From UBA981 sp942490995 (GTDB lineage: Bacteria > Pseudomonadota > Gammaproteobacteria > Ga0077536), in contig CALOBG010000145.1 in assembly GCA_942490995.1 (NCBI GenBank), positions 1 to 64,000 of the forward strand: DNA of 64,000 bases, given 5' to 3'. The position numbers and the translations under genes were made by a program. Positions 17,801 to 26,631 of this stretch are shown one piece after another (the first letter of the stretch is position 1; every line of letters begins with the position of its first letter). Under the pieces are notes generated by a model. The model did not search any database. It was given only the letters and a program-made list of their open reading frames with translations, and was not told the origin of the DNA.

Positions 17801-18654
17801 GCTGCCGGTTCCAAACAGTCGCGCAACGCGCGCTCGATGATCACGCCGGCGAGGTGATAACGATAATCGGCGTCGGCGTGCGCATCGGTGAACGGCGCGG
17901 CATCGACGGCCGCCAGCGCTTCGCTGATCCGCACCGGTGTCGCGGCCGCCAGTCCCTCTTCGGCGAGTACGTTTTCCAGAGGCCGCAGGCGCACCGGTAC
18001 CGCGGCGACCCCACCGACCGCAATGCGGAAATGGTCGGCCTGCGGGTCGCACACGACGCAGCAGTTCACCAGCGCGAGGTCCTGGCGTTGGCGCGAAAAT
18101 TCCAGATAACGACCGCGCGGCGCTCGCGCGGGCACATCGAGGCGCAGGCTGATGGCGAGGCGACCCGCCAGCGCCGTGCGGCGAAAACCGGTGAAGAAGT
18201 CCGTGATTGCGACCGCGACCGGCGCCTCGGGCGTATCCGCCGCGGCGACCAGCACCACACCGTCCATGGCCGCACAGGCGACGACGAGGTTGGCCCGCGG
18301 GTCCGCCCAGCACAGGTTGCCCAAGACGGTGCCGCGATGACGGACCTGGACGTCGCCGGTCGCAAGCGCGGCCTCGGCAAGCCAGGGACAATGGCGCGCG
18401 ATTACCGGGTCCGCGGCGAGCGCCGCGTGCGTAACCCGTGCACCGATGTGCAAGCCATTGCCGTCGAGCCGGATGGCGTCGTCGAATTCGGCGATCGCCG
18501 CGAGGTCCACGACGGTTGCCGGCGTGGCATCGCGCAGCCGCAGCGCCGGCAGGAGTGACTGCCCGCCGGCCAGCGGCACCGCGCCGTCGGCCATGGCCGC
18601 CAGCGCCTCGGCCAGGGTCGCGGGACGCAGGTATTCGAAAGGGGCAGGACGCAT
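17797..18654 (-). CDS. molybdenum hydroxylase FAD-binding (medium) subunit
   Basis: The 285-residue protein matches the CoxM/xanthine dehydrogenase medium subunit. The first FAD motif is PLAGGQSLLPALRLR (about residues 27-42). The second is RHRGTVLGNLCWADPRAN, corresponding to TIGGN-x-ADP of the family. It passes electrons from the Mo/Fe-S subunit to an acceptor through FAD. I chose MRPAPFEYL because AGGAG lies 6 bases upstream; a longer frame exists but has no such site. Its stop overlaps the next start, so the two genes form a tight operon. No XdhC/CoxI maturation gene is seen adjacent. Confidence 0.92.
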   Translation of the reverse strand: MRPAPFEYLRPATLAEALAAMADGAVPLAGGQSLLPALRLRDATPATVVDLAAIAEFDDAIRLDGNGLHIGARVTHAALAADPVIARHCPWLAEAALATGDVQVRHRGTVLGNLCWADPRANLVVACAAMDGVVLVAAADTPEAPVAVAITDFFTGFRRTALAGRLAISLRLDVPARAPRGRYLEFSRQRQDLALVNCCVVCDPQADHFRIAVGGVAAVPVRLRPLENVLAEEGLAAATPVRISEALAAVDAAPFTDAHADADYRYHLAGVIIERALRDCLEPAA

Positions 18655-18813
18655 GGGAACTCCTGGATCTACGCTGCCGCCGCCTTTAACGACTCGTTGC
18701 ACGGCAGGGCGAACGGCAAGATAACCCCTTTCTCTGTTGCTTGCTCCGTTTGAATCACGCCCACGAGCGCATCAGGACGCCCCGGCCACGCGGTAGCGCC
18801 CTGCTGATTTCAA

Positions 18814-20752
18814 TCAGCCCGGTACGATATTCAACGCGGTACGACCCTTGAGGTCGACCTCGATACGCGCGCAGCCGTGTTCGTCAGCGCTGAACTCGAG
18901 TGCGGCGTCGCCCGTGCAGACGTAAGCCCGACCGGGTTTCAGCCGCTCGAGACCGAGACTCTGGCGACCCTCGCCGCGGCCCGGATAGAGCACGAGCTCG
19001 AGGTCCTCGCCGTGGCTGAAAGCCTTGGCGACGAGCACGTTCGGATAGGCGGCGTCGGCCAGCAGCGGCCCTTCGAAAACCGATTTGGGCGGTCCGTTGA
19101 CGAACGAATTACGGAAATCCCCGGACCCCCATCAGGCGGCCCTCGACCGCCCAAACGTTGGCCAGGCAGGAAGCTTTTTCGTAGCGCAGGACGCCGTCTT
19201 CGACCACCCGGCCGCAGTCTTCGTCCATCGAACGCAGCGCGGCCTCGGCGAGATCGTTATCGCCGAATTCGTGGCCGCAGATCGCGACCGCCGCGTACGG
19301 AAACAGCAGGCCCGGCCGATAGTTGCCCGGATCGATGGTGTCGATGAACGACAAGGCTTCGCGCGGGATCGACAGGCGCGGCTGGCCGGCTTCGTTTTCG
19401 GCGATGCAGAACGCAAGCTCCTTGCGCCCGATAGCCCACAGGCGGCGCGCCAGCCTGGTGGAGAAGACGTTGGCAAAAAACGCGAAGCCGGCCTCGCCGG
19501 CGTAGAACGGCATCTCGATGCCGGTCCAGTAGGAACGCAGCCCCACGATCGAGCCTTTGCCGTCGGTGAATTCGCTTTCAAGCATGTCCATCCACTGCGG
19601 CAGAGAAGCACGCACATGACTGGAATCGAACACCGCGTCGTGGGCGGCGAGGGAACTCATGCCGTACATATTGCAGATCGGATAAACCCAGTTCGGCTCA
19701 CACGGATACAGGCAGAAATCGGAACGGGCAAAATTGCTGCTGACCGATTCGGCGATGGTATGCGCATCGTGTTCGAACGCGGTGCGCTCGTTGAGGCGGA
19801 AGGTCAGCGAGCCGGGCTCGGCGTAGCGACGATCACCGGAATTCAGCATGTACTGGTTGACCTGCATGCCGTACCAGCCGGTCAACATGATGTTGTCCTT
19901 CGCCGCCGGGTCGAAATCGGTAAAGTTGAAATGTCCCCACATCGATTCGAGGACCCAGTAGTCCCAGACTTTCGGATCGCGGTAAGTGTCGATGAGATTG
20001 CGCTGTGCCTGGCCAAGATAACCGCTGAAGCTCGGCGTGTAATGGCCCTGCATCAGGCCAAGCGCGAAACCCATGTGATTGATCTGGTAACGCAATGCCG
20101 CGGGCTGAAACTGATCGATGATGGTGTAGCCCGCGTACTCACCAACCGGCTGCAGCGCGCGATCGAGTACGTAGCGGACCGCCATCAGCTGCTCGGGGGT
20201 AAGTTCGCGACTACCCGGTTCGGGTTCGCCCAGGACGCGTTCGTTGACTTCCGCCCGCGAGGGTTCAAAAAACGTCTGCCGCGCGCTGTAGCGTTCGCGA
20301 TCCAGCGCACGCCGTTTAAACCCGCGGTACTGGAAAAACGCAAACACGGCGGCGGCGGCGCTCGGCGCAAGCCAGGCTGCCGGGCCCCAGATTGCGGGTC
20401 CGGCCATCGCGCCGGCCAGCGCTGCCGATCCCAGCCACACCGTCAGTGGCGCAACGACCATGCCGGCCCAGAACCAGGCCACGATCGAAAACCAGAACAC
20501 AAAAAGCGTCAGCGGCAACAGCAGCACCGCCCAGCCGCCGACCGCGATGAAGCCTGCCCCGGGCAGGAACAGCCCGAGTCCGGCGGCCTGCCAGCCGGCG
20601 CCGGCCTCGAGCCACAAGGGCGTCAGCGCGAGCACCGACAGCGCGGCATAAACCAGCGCGTTGCGGCGGTGGCGTGAAGCCGTTACCGGACCTTTCGCGC
20701 CGCTGGGAAATTCGACGCGGGGTTTGAGAACGTCACTTTCCAGGGTTGCCAT
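18814..20752 (-). pseudogene. linalool dehydratase/isomerase-like protein with one frameshift
   Basis: Residues 1-150 form a membrane-anchored N-terminus with about four hydrophobic segments. The rest resembles the alpha-barrel of linalool dehydratase/isomerase, with ARQTFFEPSR, ALGLMQGHYTPSFSGYLG, WGHFNFTDFDPAAKDNIMLTGW, YPCEPNWVYPICN and NVWAVEGRLMG. The enzyme family interconverts linalool, geraniol and myrcene. Near 19,110-19,120 the frame shifts: GRLMGVRG must change frame to give DFRNSFVNGPPKSVFEGPLL and the C-terminal 100 residues ending at 18,814. The overall length of 1,939 bases is one more than a multiple of three, consistent with a single inserted base in a G-rich run (GGGGTCCGGGGA). 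It may be a sequencing error or a fresh mutation. Family call is from motif memory. Confidence 0.65.
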
Positions 20753-20858
20753 GTGTGGCCTCCTTGATCCGCGCGCTCAAAAGGCACCGCGGGAATATTG
20801 AAAAAATCATAGGTTTCGAGCGTGCGCGTGTTGCGATAACAACATCAAAACGCGCTCG

Positions 20859-21185
20859 TCAAAGCAGACCATCGCGTTGTTCAACGCGGCACAGGTCGAG
20901 GGCAAAACCGCTGACGTTAAATACCACCGCGCTCACCTCGTTGCGCAGGTGATGGCGGTGTTCGTAAGCGAGCGCCCCGGCGGCGGCGCCTTCGATGGCG
21001 AGGATGGCGAGCAGCGCGAACTGCAGCCACGGCTTGCGCAGTGCGGCGACAACGCCACGCCCGAGCCGGCGATGGATCGCCGCGTCGGCCGGCGCATTCG
21101 CACCGACACCCAGAAACGCGCGCATGCGGCGCACGCCCTCGATCATCTGGTAGATCAGCATCAGCGCGACGACGCAGCAACTCAT
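20859..21185 (-). CDS. small hypothetical membrane protein
   Basis: The 108-residue protein has two likely membrane segments, one at the very N-terminus (CCVVALMLIYQMI) and one at about residues 53-72 (LQFALLAILAIEGAAAGALA), separated by a basic loop. The start MSCC lies in the spacer facing the divergent TetR gene. It precedes the linalool dehydratase/isomerase-like gene on the same strand with about 106 bases between them, so they may be cotranscribed. I do not recognise the family. The frame could be a chance opening in GC-rich DNA, but the hydrophobic pattern argues for a real gene. Confidence 0.5.
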   Translation of the reverse strand: MSCCVVALMLIYQMIEGVRRMRAFLGVGANAPADAAIHRRLGRGVVAALRKPWLQFALLAILAIEGAAAGALAYEHRHHLRNEVSAVVFNVSGFALDLCRVEQRDGLL

Positions 21186-21301
21186 GAGTGCTCGCCCGCG
21201 CCGGGTTGCACTCCCGCCAACGACCTCAGGAGTGTCGTCGGGCGCGCTTCAATGCCGGTTATGGCGGCCTGTTTCATGCCAGGACATACCGTCCATACAG
21301 A

Positions 21302-21328
21302 TTGACTAGACAGCATGTATACTCTAAT
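21302..21328 (+). promoter_or_regulatory. possible promoter for the tetR gene
   Basis: TTGACT (21,302) and TCTAAT (21,323) are spaced 15 bases apart, about 75 bases before the start at 21,403. The spacing is short, so this is weak. An operator for the TetR protein could lie in the same divergent spacer (TAGACAGCATGTATACT region), but no clean palindrome is evident. Confidence 0.3.
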
Positions 21329-21402
21329 CTCCACAGCGGATCAAGCAAATCAGCGAACAACCCGGCTGTACCGACACTCAGTCAATCAGCACAAGGACAG
21401 CA

Positions 21403-22065
21403 ATGGTCAGCGTAACCAGACGAACCCGCGGCACGACCGACGTCGACGTCACCAATGCCATGGAAGAACGCCTGCTGGCGGCGCTCGAAAGCCGCCTCGA
21501 CGACGGCGAAGGCTTCACTGCGCTGTCGGTCGAGCGCCTGGCCACGGCGGCCGGGATCTCGCGGGCCACGTTTTATCTGCATTTTCGCGACAAGAGCGAC
21601 CTCATCGCCCGCCTGCTCGCGCGTGTCGAGGACGAAGTTGTGAACGCCGGTGGGCTGTGGTTCGAAAACGCGGAACGCGCGCGCTACGCGGACCTGCGCG
21701 CGGTCATGAAAAGTTTTCTCACCGTCTATCGTAAACACCACGCTATCCTGCGCGCCGCGGCAGAAACCGCCGCCTACGATCCGGAGGTCGAACGCCTCTA
21801 CCAGCGCATGATCGGACGCTTCCGCACCGAGAGCACCCGCGCGGTTACGCGTATCGCCCGCGCCGGGCGCGCCCATCCGCACCTGCCGCCGATGCTCGCC
21901 GACGTGCTGTCGTGGTCGACCGACTATTGCTACGTCAATTTCGGCACAACCATGGACGATAAAGCGCTGGAACGCCTGCTCGATGCCATGACCCATGTGG
22001 TGTGGTATTCGATTTTCGCCGAGGCGCCCGGCACTGAGGAACCCGTCGAGCGCGCGCCAGGCTAG
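21403..22065 (+). CDS. TetR/AcrR-family transcriptional regulator
   Basis: The 220-residue protein has an N-terminal helix-turn-helix, FTALSVERLATAAGISRATFYLHFRDKSDLIARLL at about residues 38-72, which is the classic TetR DNA-binding domain. The remaining 150 residues are the ligand-binding and dimerisation helices (for example AVMKSFLTVYRKHHAILRAAAETAA). It probably represses nearby genes and responds to a small hydrophobic ligand. The 385-residue protein and the kinase downstream, and the divergent membrane protein/isomerase genes upstream, are candidate targets. Target and ligand are inference from position only. Confidence 0.93.
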   Translation: MVSVTRRTRGTTDVDVTNAMEERLLAALESRLDDGEGFTALSVERLATAAGISRATFYLHFRDKSDLIARLLARVEDEVVNAGGLWFENAERARYADLRAVMKSFLTVYRKHHAILRAAAETAAYDPEVERLYQRMIGRFRTESTRAVTRIARAGRAHPHLPPMLADVLSWSTDYCYVNFGTTMDDKALERLLDAMTHVVWYSIFAEAPGTEEPVERAPG

Positions 22066-22150
22066 AGCGATTGCCAGCAAGCCACCCGTGCCGCGTGGCG
22101 CCACTGCCAACAGATACTGTAGTCACAAATTTAATCAGGGGAGACCATTG

Positions 22151-23308
22151 ATGCAGGATATCGGCAAACTGCTCGCCACCGACGAGCAGCTCAATCATCA
22201 GATCGTCGATTCGTTCGCGACCGTGTCACAGTCCGATTTGTCGTGGACGGAAAAGCTGTGGATGCCGTGTTCGCGCAAGGATGGCAGCCTGCAACTGGAC
22301 TGCGGCATGGGGCGCTATCAGAACCGCGATGTGATCGACGCGTTTGCCGGCATGTCGCGCGGTAAGGAACAGTGGACCGTGCGCACCAGCCGCGAGCTGT
22401 CGCCCGATCCACTCAGCACCGCGGTTGGTGCGATCAGCTACGAGGTCATCGAGCCGCTGCAGAAAATCCGCTGGCGCCTCGATCACAACGAGGTCGCGCC
22501 GCTGCGCTTCGATATCACCTTCGATGCCGCGCTGCCGGCGTTCTTCGAGGACCGCCACATCCAGCGCGACGAACAAGGGTTCCGTATCGTCTCGAACGTC
22601 GTGCGTTATCACCAGGCCGGCACGCCGAGCGGGTGGTACGAAATCGACGGTAAACGAGAAGTCATTACTCCGGACGAATGGTTCTGCTGGCGTGACCACT
22701 CCTGGGGCGTGCGCCTCGACGTCGGCGCCCCGCCCACCGATCTGCGTCCGGCGCGCGACTTCGGCGAGCGCGCGTTCGAAGACTCCAAATTTCTCCTCAA
22801 CTGGTCGCCGCTGATGCTTGAGAAGCCGGACGGCACGCGCTACGAATACCATTACTACCTGCAGATCCGCGACGACGAAGTGGTCTATTTTTCCGGCTAC
22901 CGCAACCACGCCGACGGCCGCCAGGAACGCATCGCCCGGGCGCGGCCGGAACTGCGCTATGTCGACGAAACCCGCCGTCTGCTCGGCGGCCGTATTCATT
23001 TCGACATGCTGTCGGGGGAAACCGCAACGGTCGACATCGAGGTCCAGGGCGAGTCCGGCTTTTACCTCGGGCCGGCGCTGTATCTCGGCTTCGACGGTAA
23101 AAAGCACGGCAACTGGCGCGGCGACCTGAATACCGACGGCGAAATGATCCCGGACATGACCGCCCCTGAAGTGAGAAAACGCATGGGCTCGGCGGTCCGC
23201 GACACCATCGTGCGGGCCCGCGAGGGCGACGCCAGCGGTTACGGGCTGCTCGAACCGATCATGCTCGGCGAATGGCCGGAAATGGAACTGTACGGAAACA
23301 AGGCGTAG
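22151..23308 (+). CDS. 385-residue protein of unknown function
   Basis: The start ATG has a good Shine-Dalgarno (AGGGGAGA) about 7 bases upstream. The protein lacks a signal peptide and membrane segments. It is rich in beta-strand-like, aromatic stretches such as LDHNEVAPLRFDITFDAALPAFFED and WFCWRDHSWGVRLDVGAPP. The C-terminal EMELYGNKA end is compact. The pattern suggests a lipocalin or AttH-like beta-barrel protein, and similar proteins occur next to ACAD10/11-type kinases. That comparison is from memory and unverified. Here it lies 7 bases upstream of such a kinase, so both probably serve one pathway for degradation of a hydroxylated or CoA-linked compound. No catalytic motif is claimed. 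Confidence 0.85.
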   Translation: MQDIGKLLATDEQLNHQIVDSFATVSQSDLSWTEKLWMPCSRKDGSLQLDCGMGRYQNRDVIDAFAGMSRGKEQWTVRTSRELSPDPLSTAVGAISYEVIEPLQKIRWRLDHNEVAPLRFDITFDAALPAFFEDRHIQRDEQGFRIVSNVVRYHQAGTPSGWYEIDGKREVITPDEWFCWRDHSWGVRLDVGAPPTDLRPARDFGERAFEDSKFLLNWSPLMLEKPDGTRYEYHYYLQIRDDEVVYFSGYRNHADGRQERIARARPELRYVDETRRLLGGRIHFDMLSGETATVDIEVQGESGFYLGPALYLGFDGKKHGNWRGDLNTDGEMIPDMTAPEVRKRMGSAVRDTIVRAREGDASGYGLLEPIMLGEWPEMELYGNKA

Positions 23309-23315
23309 CACCGCT

Positions 23316-24296
23316 ATGGCTCGCGATCTTGAACGGATGCTCAGTGGCCTGCGCGATTATCTCGACGACGGTGACAAGCTGACCGCCATCGTGCCGGTTT
23401 CGACCGGGCACTCGAACGAAACCTACCTGCTCGAAGGCGTCGACCGCGTGCTGCGCATGCCGCCGTCGGAAGAAGGTCTGCTGCCGCCGTATGACATGGC
23501 TGCGCAGCACCGCGTGCTCGCCGCACTCAGCACGGCGGCGGGCGCGCCGCCGGTGCCGCGGGTGTACGAACTGTGTACCGATGCAACGCTGATCGGCGAC
23601 GCGTTTTTTGTCATGCAGCGGCTGCGCGGTGAAGCATTTGAATATGCCGTTCCCGAGTGGCTGAGTGGCGGCGGCGCGGAGCTACCCGCACACCTGTGTT
23701 CGCAGTGGATCGGTGCCGTAACGGCGCTGCACGCCATGCCCGCAGCGATGATGCCAGCGGCCGCACGCAGCGTGGTTGAAGAAGGCCGGCACTGGCTTGC
23801 CGTCGCCGAACAGGCCGAAGCGCCGCGCGCGCTGATCGAGGTGCTGGCCGATCTGGTCGCCAACCCGCCGCGCGCCTCGGGCGCGGTAACACCGATCCAC
23901 GGCGATCCCAAGCACGGTAACTGCCTGTGGGATCAGCACGGCACGCTGCTGGCGCTGCTCGACTGGGAAATGGCCGGGGTTGGCGAGCCGCTGCTCGATC
24001 TCGGCTACATCATGCAGTTCTACGACCAGGGCGAAAACAAGCTCGGCTCCGCCGGCTACGAACTGCCCGGCTGGTGGTCAAAGCAGGCGGTGATTGACGA
24101 ATGGCAACGCGCGACCGGTCGTACGGCCGTCGATCTGGATCGCTACGAGGCCCTCGAAGTCGGCAAAATCGGCGCCATCATCGCACTCGGTTACCACCTG
24201 TTTGTTTCAGGTCGTTCGCGCGACGCGCGGTTCGAGGCTTTCAAGCTCGTCATCCCGGATTACGTCGCGATGGCGACCCGCCTGGCGGCGGCTTGA
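23316..24296 (+). CDS. aminoglycoside phosphotransferase-like kinase (ACAD10/11-type)
   Basis: The 326-residue protein has an APH fold. It shows an N-lobe with VPVSTGHSNETYLLEG (a glycine-rich-like loop) and a long linker. The catalytic Brenner motif is ITPIHGDPKHGNCLWDQ (HGDxxxxN), followed by the metal-binding LLALLDWEMAGVGEPLLDL. Members near acyl-CoA dehydrogenases phosphorylate 4-hydroxyacyl-CoA or other alcohols rather than antibiotics, so this is probably a catabolic kinase and not a resistance gene. It follows the 385-residue protein by 7 bases. The substrate is unknown. mscL on the opposite strand converges at its 3' end. Confidence 0.88.
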   Translation: MARDLERMLSGLRDYLDDGDKLTAIVPVSTGHSNETYLLEGVDRVLRMPPSEEGLLPPYDMAAQHRVLAALSTAAGAPPVPRVYELCTDATLIGDAFFVMQRLRGEAFEYAVPEWLSGGGAELPAHLCSQWIGAVTALHAMPAAMMPAAARSVVEEGRHWLAVAEQAEAPRALIEVLADLVANPPRASGAVTPIHGDPKHGNCLWDQHGTLLALLDWEMAGVGEPLLDLGYIMQFYDQGENKLGSAGYELPGWWSKQAVIDEWQRATGRTAVDLDRYEALEVGKIGAIIALGYHLFVSGRSRDARFEAFKLVIPDYVAMATRLAAA

Positions 24297-24347
24297 CCAA
24301 CGCCGATCGAACCCCGCATCAGCGCGGCTGCGGATCCTCGCGTCTGG

Positions 24348-24761
24348 CTATCGGGCCGCGAGGAGGTCGCGGATCTCGGTAAGCAGCTTCGCTTCGGCAG
24401 AAGGTTCCGGCGGCGCTGCGGGTTCAGCCTCGGCCTCGGCTTCTCGAGCCTGTTTCATGCTGTTCATGGCCTTGATGGCGATGAATATCGCAAATGCCAC
24501 GATCAGAAAATCGATCACGGTCTGAATGAATACCCCGTAGTTGATCGTGACCGCGGCTACTTCTCCCTGCGCGGCCTGCAGCACCACGGCGAGATCGGAA
24601 AAGTCGGCACCGCCCATGGCCAGCCCGATTGGCGGCATGAGGATATCCTTGACGAAAGACGAAACGATTTTGCCGAAGGCGGCGCCGATAATGATGCCGA
24701 CGGCCATATCCATGACGTTGCCCTTGACGGCAAATTCCTTGAACTCCGAGATCATACTCAT
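24348..24761 (-). CDS. mscL: large-conductance mechanosensitive channel MscL
   Basis: MscL opens under extreme membrane tension to release solutes during osmotic downshock. The 137-residue protein has the conserved start EFKEFAVKGNVMDMAVGIIIGAAFGKIVSSFV (N-terminal helix and TM1). It continues with LMPPIG, a periplasmic loop and TM2 (FLIVAFAIFIAIKAMN), and ends with an acidic linker and amphipathic helix (LLTEIRDLLAAR). The true start is MSMISEF at 24,761, because longer upstream frames have no signal. Length is normal for the family. It stands alone, converging with the kinase gene. Confidence 0.97.
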   Translation of the reverse strand: MSMISEFKEFAVKGNVMDMAVGIIIGAAFGKIVSSFVKDILMPPIGLAMGGADFSDLAVVLQAAQGEVAAVTINYGVFIQTVIDFLIVAFAIFIAIKAMNSMKQAREAEAEAEPAAPPEPSAEAKLLTEIRDLLAAR

Positions 24762-25114
24762 GCGACAGGTCCCCTTTTGCGGATGGTTGCTCAGGTTGGT
24801 GTTGTAGCGGTCGCCGCGACAAATGACGTCGCTGCGACCAATCATCTTCGATGGCCATGGTAACGATGGGCGCGGCGTGCGCTTCACCACCAAACCCTGA
24901 ATCGGCATGCGCCAAAAGCGGATAATCGGGGACATTCCCCCAATACAAAAGTATCCACAGCGCGTAGGTGTATTTGCGAAATTCGACCGCGTTTAGGGCG
25001 CTATGGAGCAAAAAAACGAGGAATGTCCCCATTCGAGAGTTGTGCACAGCCTGGATGGGGTGGAGGGACGCTGGCGCTCGATGTGTCGGTGCTTCTAGCG
25101 TTTACCATGGCGCG
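24762..25114. other. intergenic region with an inverted pair of a dispersed 10-mer
   Basis: This gap of about 350 bases separates mscL from the GT-C-like gene. It contains GGGGACATTC at 24,928-24,937 and its inverse GAATGTCCCC at 25,021-25,030. The pair encloses roughly 100 bases that include TATCCACAG. The same 10-mer pair flanks the VPxPA-CTERM-like gene at 59,096 and 60,101. No coding signal is convincing here. Confidence 0.5.
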
Positions 25115-26623
25115 ATGGGCAGCCCTGCATCGCGCACCGGGACGATCAATCGTCGCCATTACCTGGCCGGCTGGGTGCTGGTGTGTACGCTCGGCACGCT
25201 GCACATCCTGCCCGAGCTGGCTAATCCGGTCTGGCAGGACGAGGCGGCAACCCTGATGGCTTTCGCCAATCGCGGTTTCCTCGAGGCATTCAGTGATTAC
25301 TCGATGCCGAACAATCACCTGTTGTTCAGCGCCAGCCAGGCGCTGGTGTGGTCACCGGGTGATGGCGGTATCCGTTTGCGGCTGCTGCCGCTGTTGAGCT
25401 GGGCGGTTACCCTGGCCCTGTTTGCGGGCGCTCTGCCGCGCTACTCCCGTGGTGCACGCCTGTGCGCCATCGCCTTGTTCTCGGCCAGCGCGGTTACCGC
25501 GGCATTCGCCCTGCAGCTGCGCGGCTACGCGTTTTCCTGGCCGTTCGCGCTGCTCGCCTGCGCCACCGCGCCGGCGTTCGTCAGCGACGGCAGACCGGGC
25601 GCCGCATTAGGTTTTGTTGTGTCGAGCGTAGCGCTGGTCGCGATCCTGCCAAGCAATGCCATGGTCGCGTCGACCTGTGCGCTGTGGGCCTGCGCCATCG
25701 TCGTCAGTCAACGGGCGCTGAACCCCGCCAGCATCACCCGCGCCGCGACGGCGCTGACCATCCCGGTGCTCGCCCTGGGTCTGTACTGGCCATACCTGGA
25801 CGAGCTGCGCGCGCACGCCAGCGGCGGCTGGAGCCGTTGGCAGGACGCCGAACTGGTGGGTCACTGGCTGCTCGCTTCACTGGCTCAATACGCGGCCCTG
25901 GCGCCGGCTCTGCTGCTGGGGATCTACGCGATCGTCCGCGGTGACGGCAACGGCGCGGACGGCAGCGATCGTCACGCCGGCCTGCTCTTCGTGACTATCG
26001 CCGTCACCATCGTGACGGTTGTCGTCGTCGTGCCGACCGCCCTGTTTCCGCGCGCACTCGTGCCCTTGCTGCCGTTATGGTGTCTGGCCCTCGGCGCGTT
26101 GCTGTACCGCGCCTGGGGCGTGCTTCGCACGCGCGGCCTGCGACCATCCGTCGGCCTCACCGGCCTGGCATTGGTATTGGTGTTCGTGATCCCTTACCTG
26201 ACACCGGCCTGCGCTGGCTTCGACCAGCCGACTGCCCGCGGCGCCGATCTCTGCCAGCAGTATTATCGCGCTGACTATCAACCGGCCGCCGCCCTGGGGT
26301 TCCTCGAACTACAGCCGAGGATCGACGGCGAGGCCATCATGCTCGACACCGAAGCCGCCTGGGCGCTCGGCTTCCTGGCCTGGAACCGTGGCGCCAACAC
26401 CTTGAGCCTGGTCGAGTACCGCGCCTGGCGCGGTCGCCGCAACGGCGCCGCACGCCCGCGCCTGGTTGTGCTGCAGGCTGGCGAAAGCGTCGATCGACTG
26501 CTCGACCACGCCGGCCTTGGCCGACCGACTACACGGATCCGGGAATTTGCCGACGGCGGCTTTGAAGTCTGGCGGCTGAACTGGGATACGAACGCCGATC
26601 GGCGCGCCGGCACTGCCCCCTGA
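25115..26623 (+). CDS. multi-pass membrane protein, GT-C glycosyltransferase-like
   Basis: The 502-residue protein has about 10 hydrophobic segments and an early DE pair (D42-E43 in VWQDEAATL). That is the usual location of the acidic catalytic motif in GT-C enzymes (PMT/ArnT/GT39-like) that use lipid-linked sugar donors. The C-terminal 120 residues form a soluble domain. I chose ATG 25,115 because the upstream in-frame extension covers the repeat region. It converges with the minus-strand membrane protein downstream. The donor and acceptor cannot be inferred, and an O-antigen ligase or unrelated polytopic protein is possible. Confidence 0.7.
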   Translation: MGSPASRTGTINRRHYLAGWVLVCTLGTLHILPELANPVWQDEAATLMAFANRGFLEAFSDYSMPNNHLLFSASQALVWSPGDGGIRLRLLPLLSWAVTLALFAGALPRYSRGARLCAIALFSASAVTAAFALQLRGYAFSWPFALLACATAPAFVSDGRPGAALGFVVSSVALVAILPSNAMVASTCALWACAIVVSQRALNPASITRAATALTIPVLALGLYWPYLDELRAHASGGWSRWQDAELVGHWLLASLAQYAALAPALLLGIYAIVRGDGNGADGSDRHAGLLFVTIAVTIVTVVVVVPTALFPRALVPLLPLWCLALGALLYRAWGVLRTRGLRPSVGLTGLALVLVFVIPYLTPACAGFDQPTARGADLCQQYYRADYQPAAALGFLELQPRIDGEAIMLDTEAAWALGFLAWNRGANTLSLVEYRAWRGRRNGAARPRLVVLQAGESVDRLLDHAGLGRPTTRIREFADGGFEVWRLNWDTNADRRAGTAP

Positions 26624-26631
26624 TCCGAAAT

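Noticed and set aside
14909..18391. single 1,160-residue gene covering the whole molybdenum hydroxylase region
   Set aside because: The N-terminal 200 codons of that frame are the antisense-like shadow of the FAD subunit. The ATGA overlap at 17,797-17,800 and the AGGAG before 18,654 give two genes.
19109..19120. programmed ribosomal frameshift in the isomerase-like gene
   Set aside because: There is no slippery heptamer followed by a structure. A one-base error or mutation is simpler.
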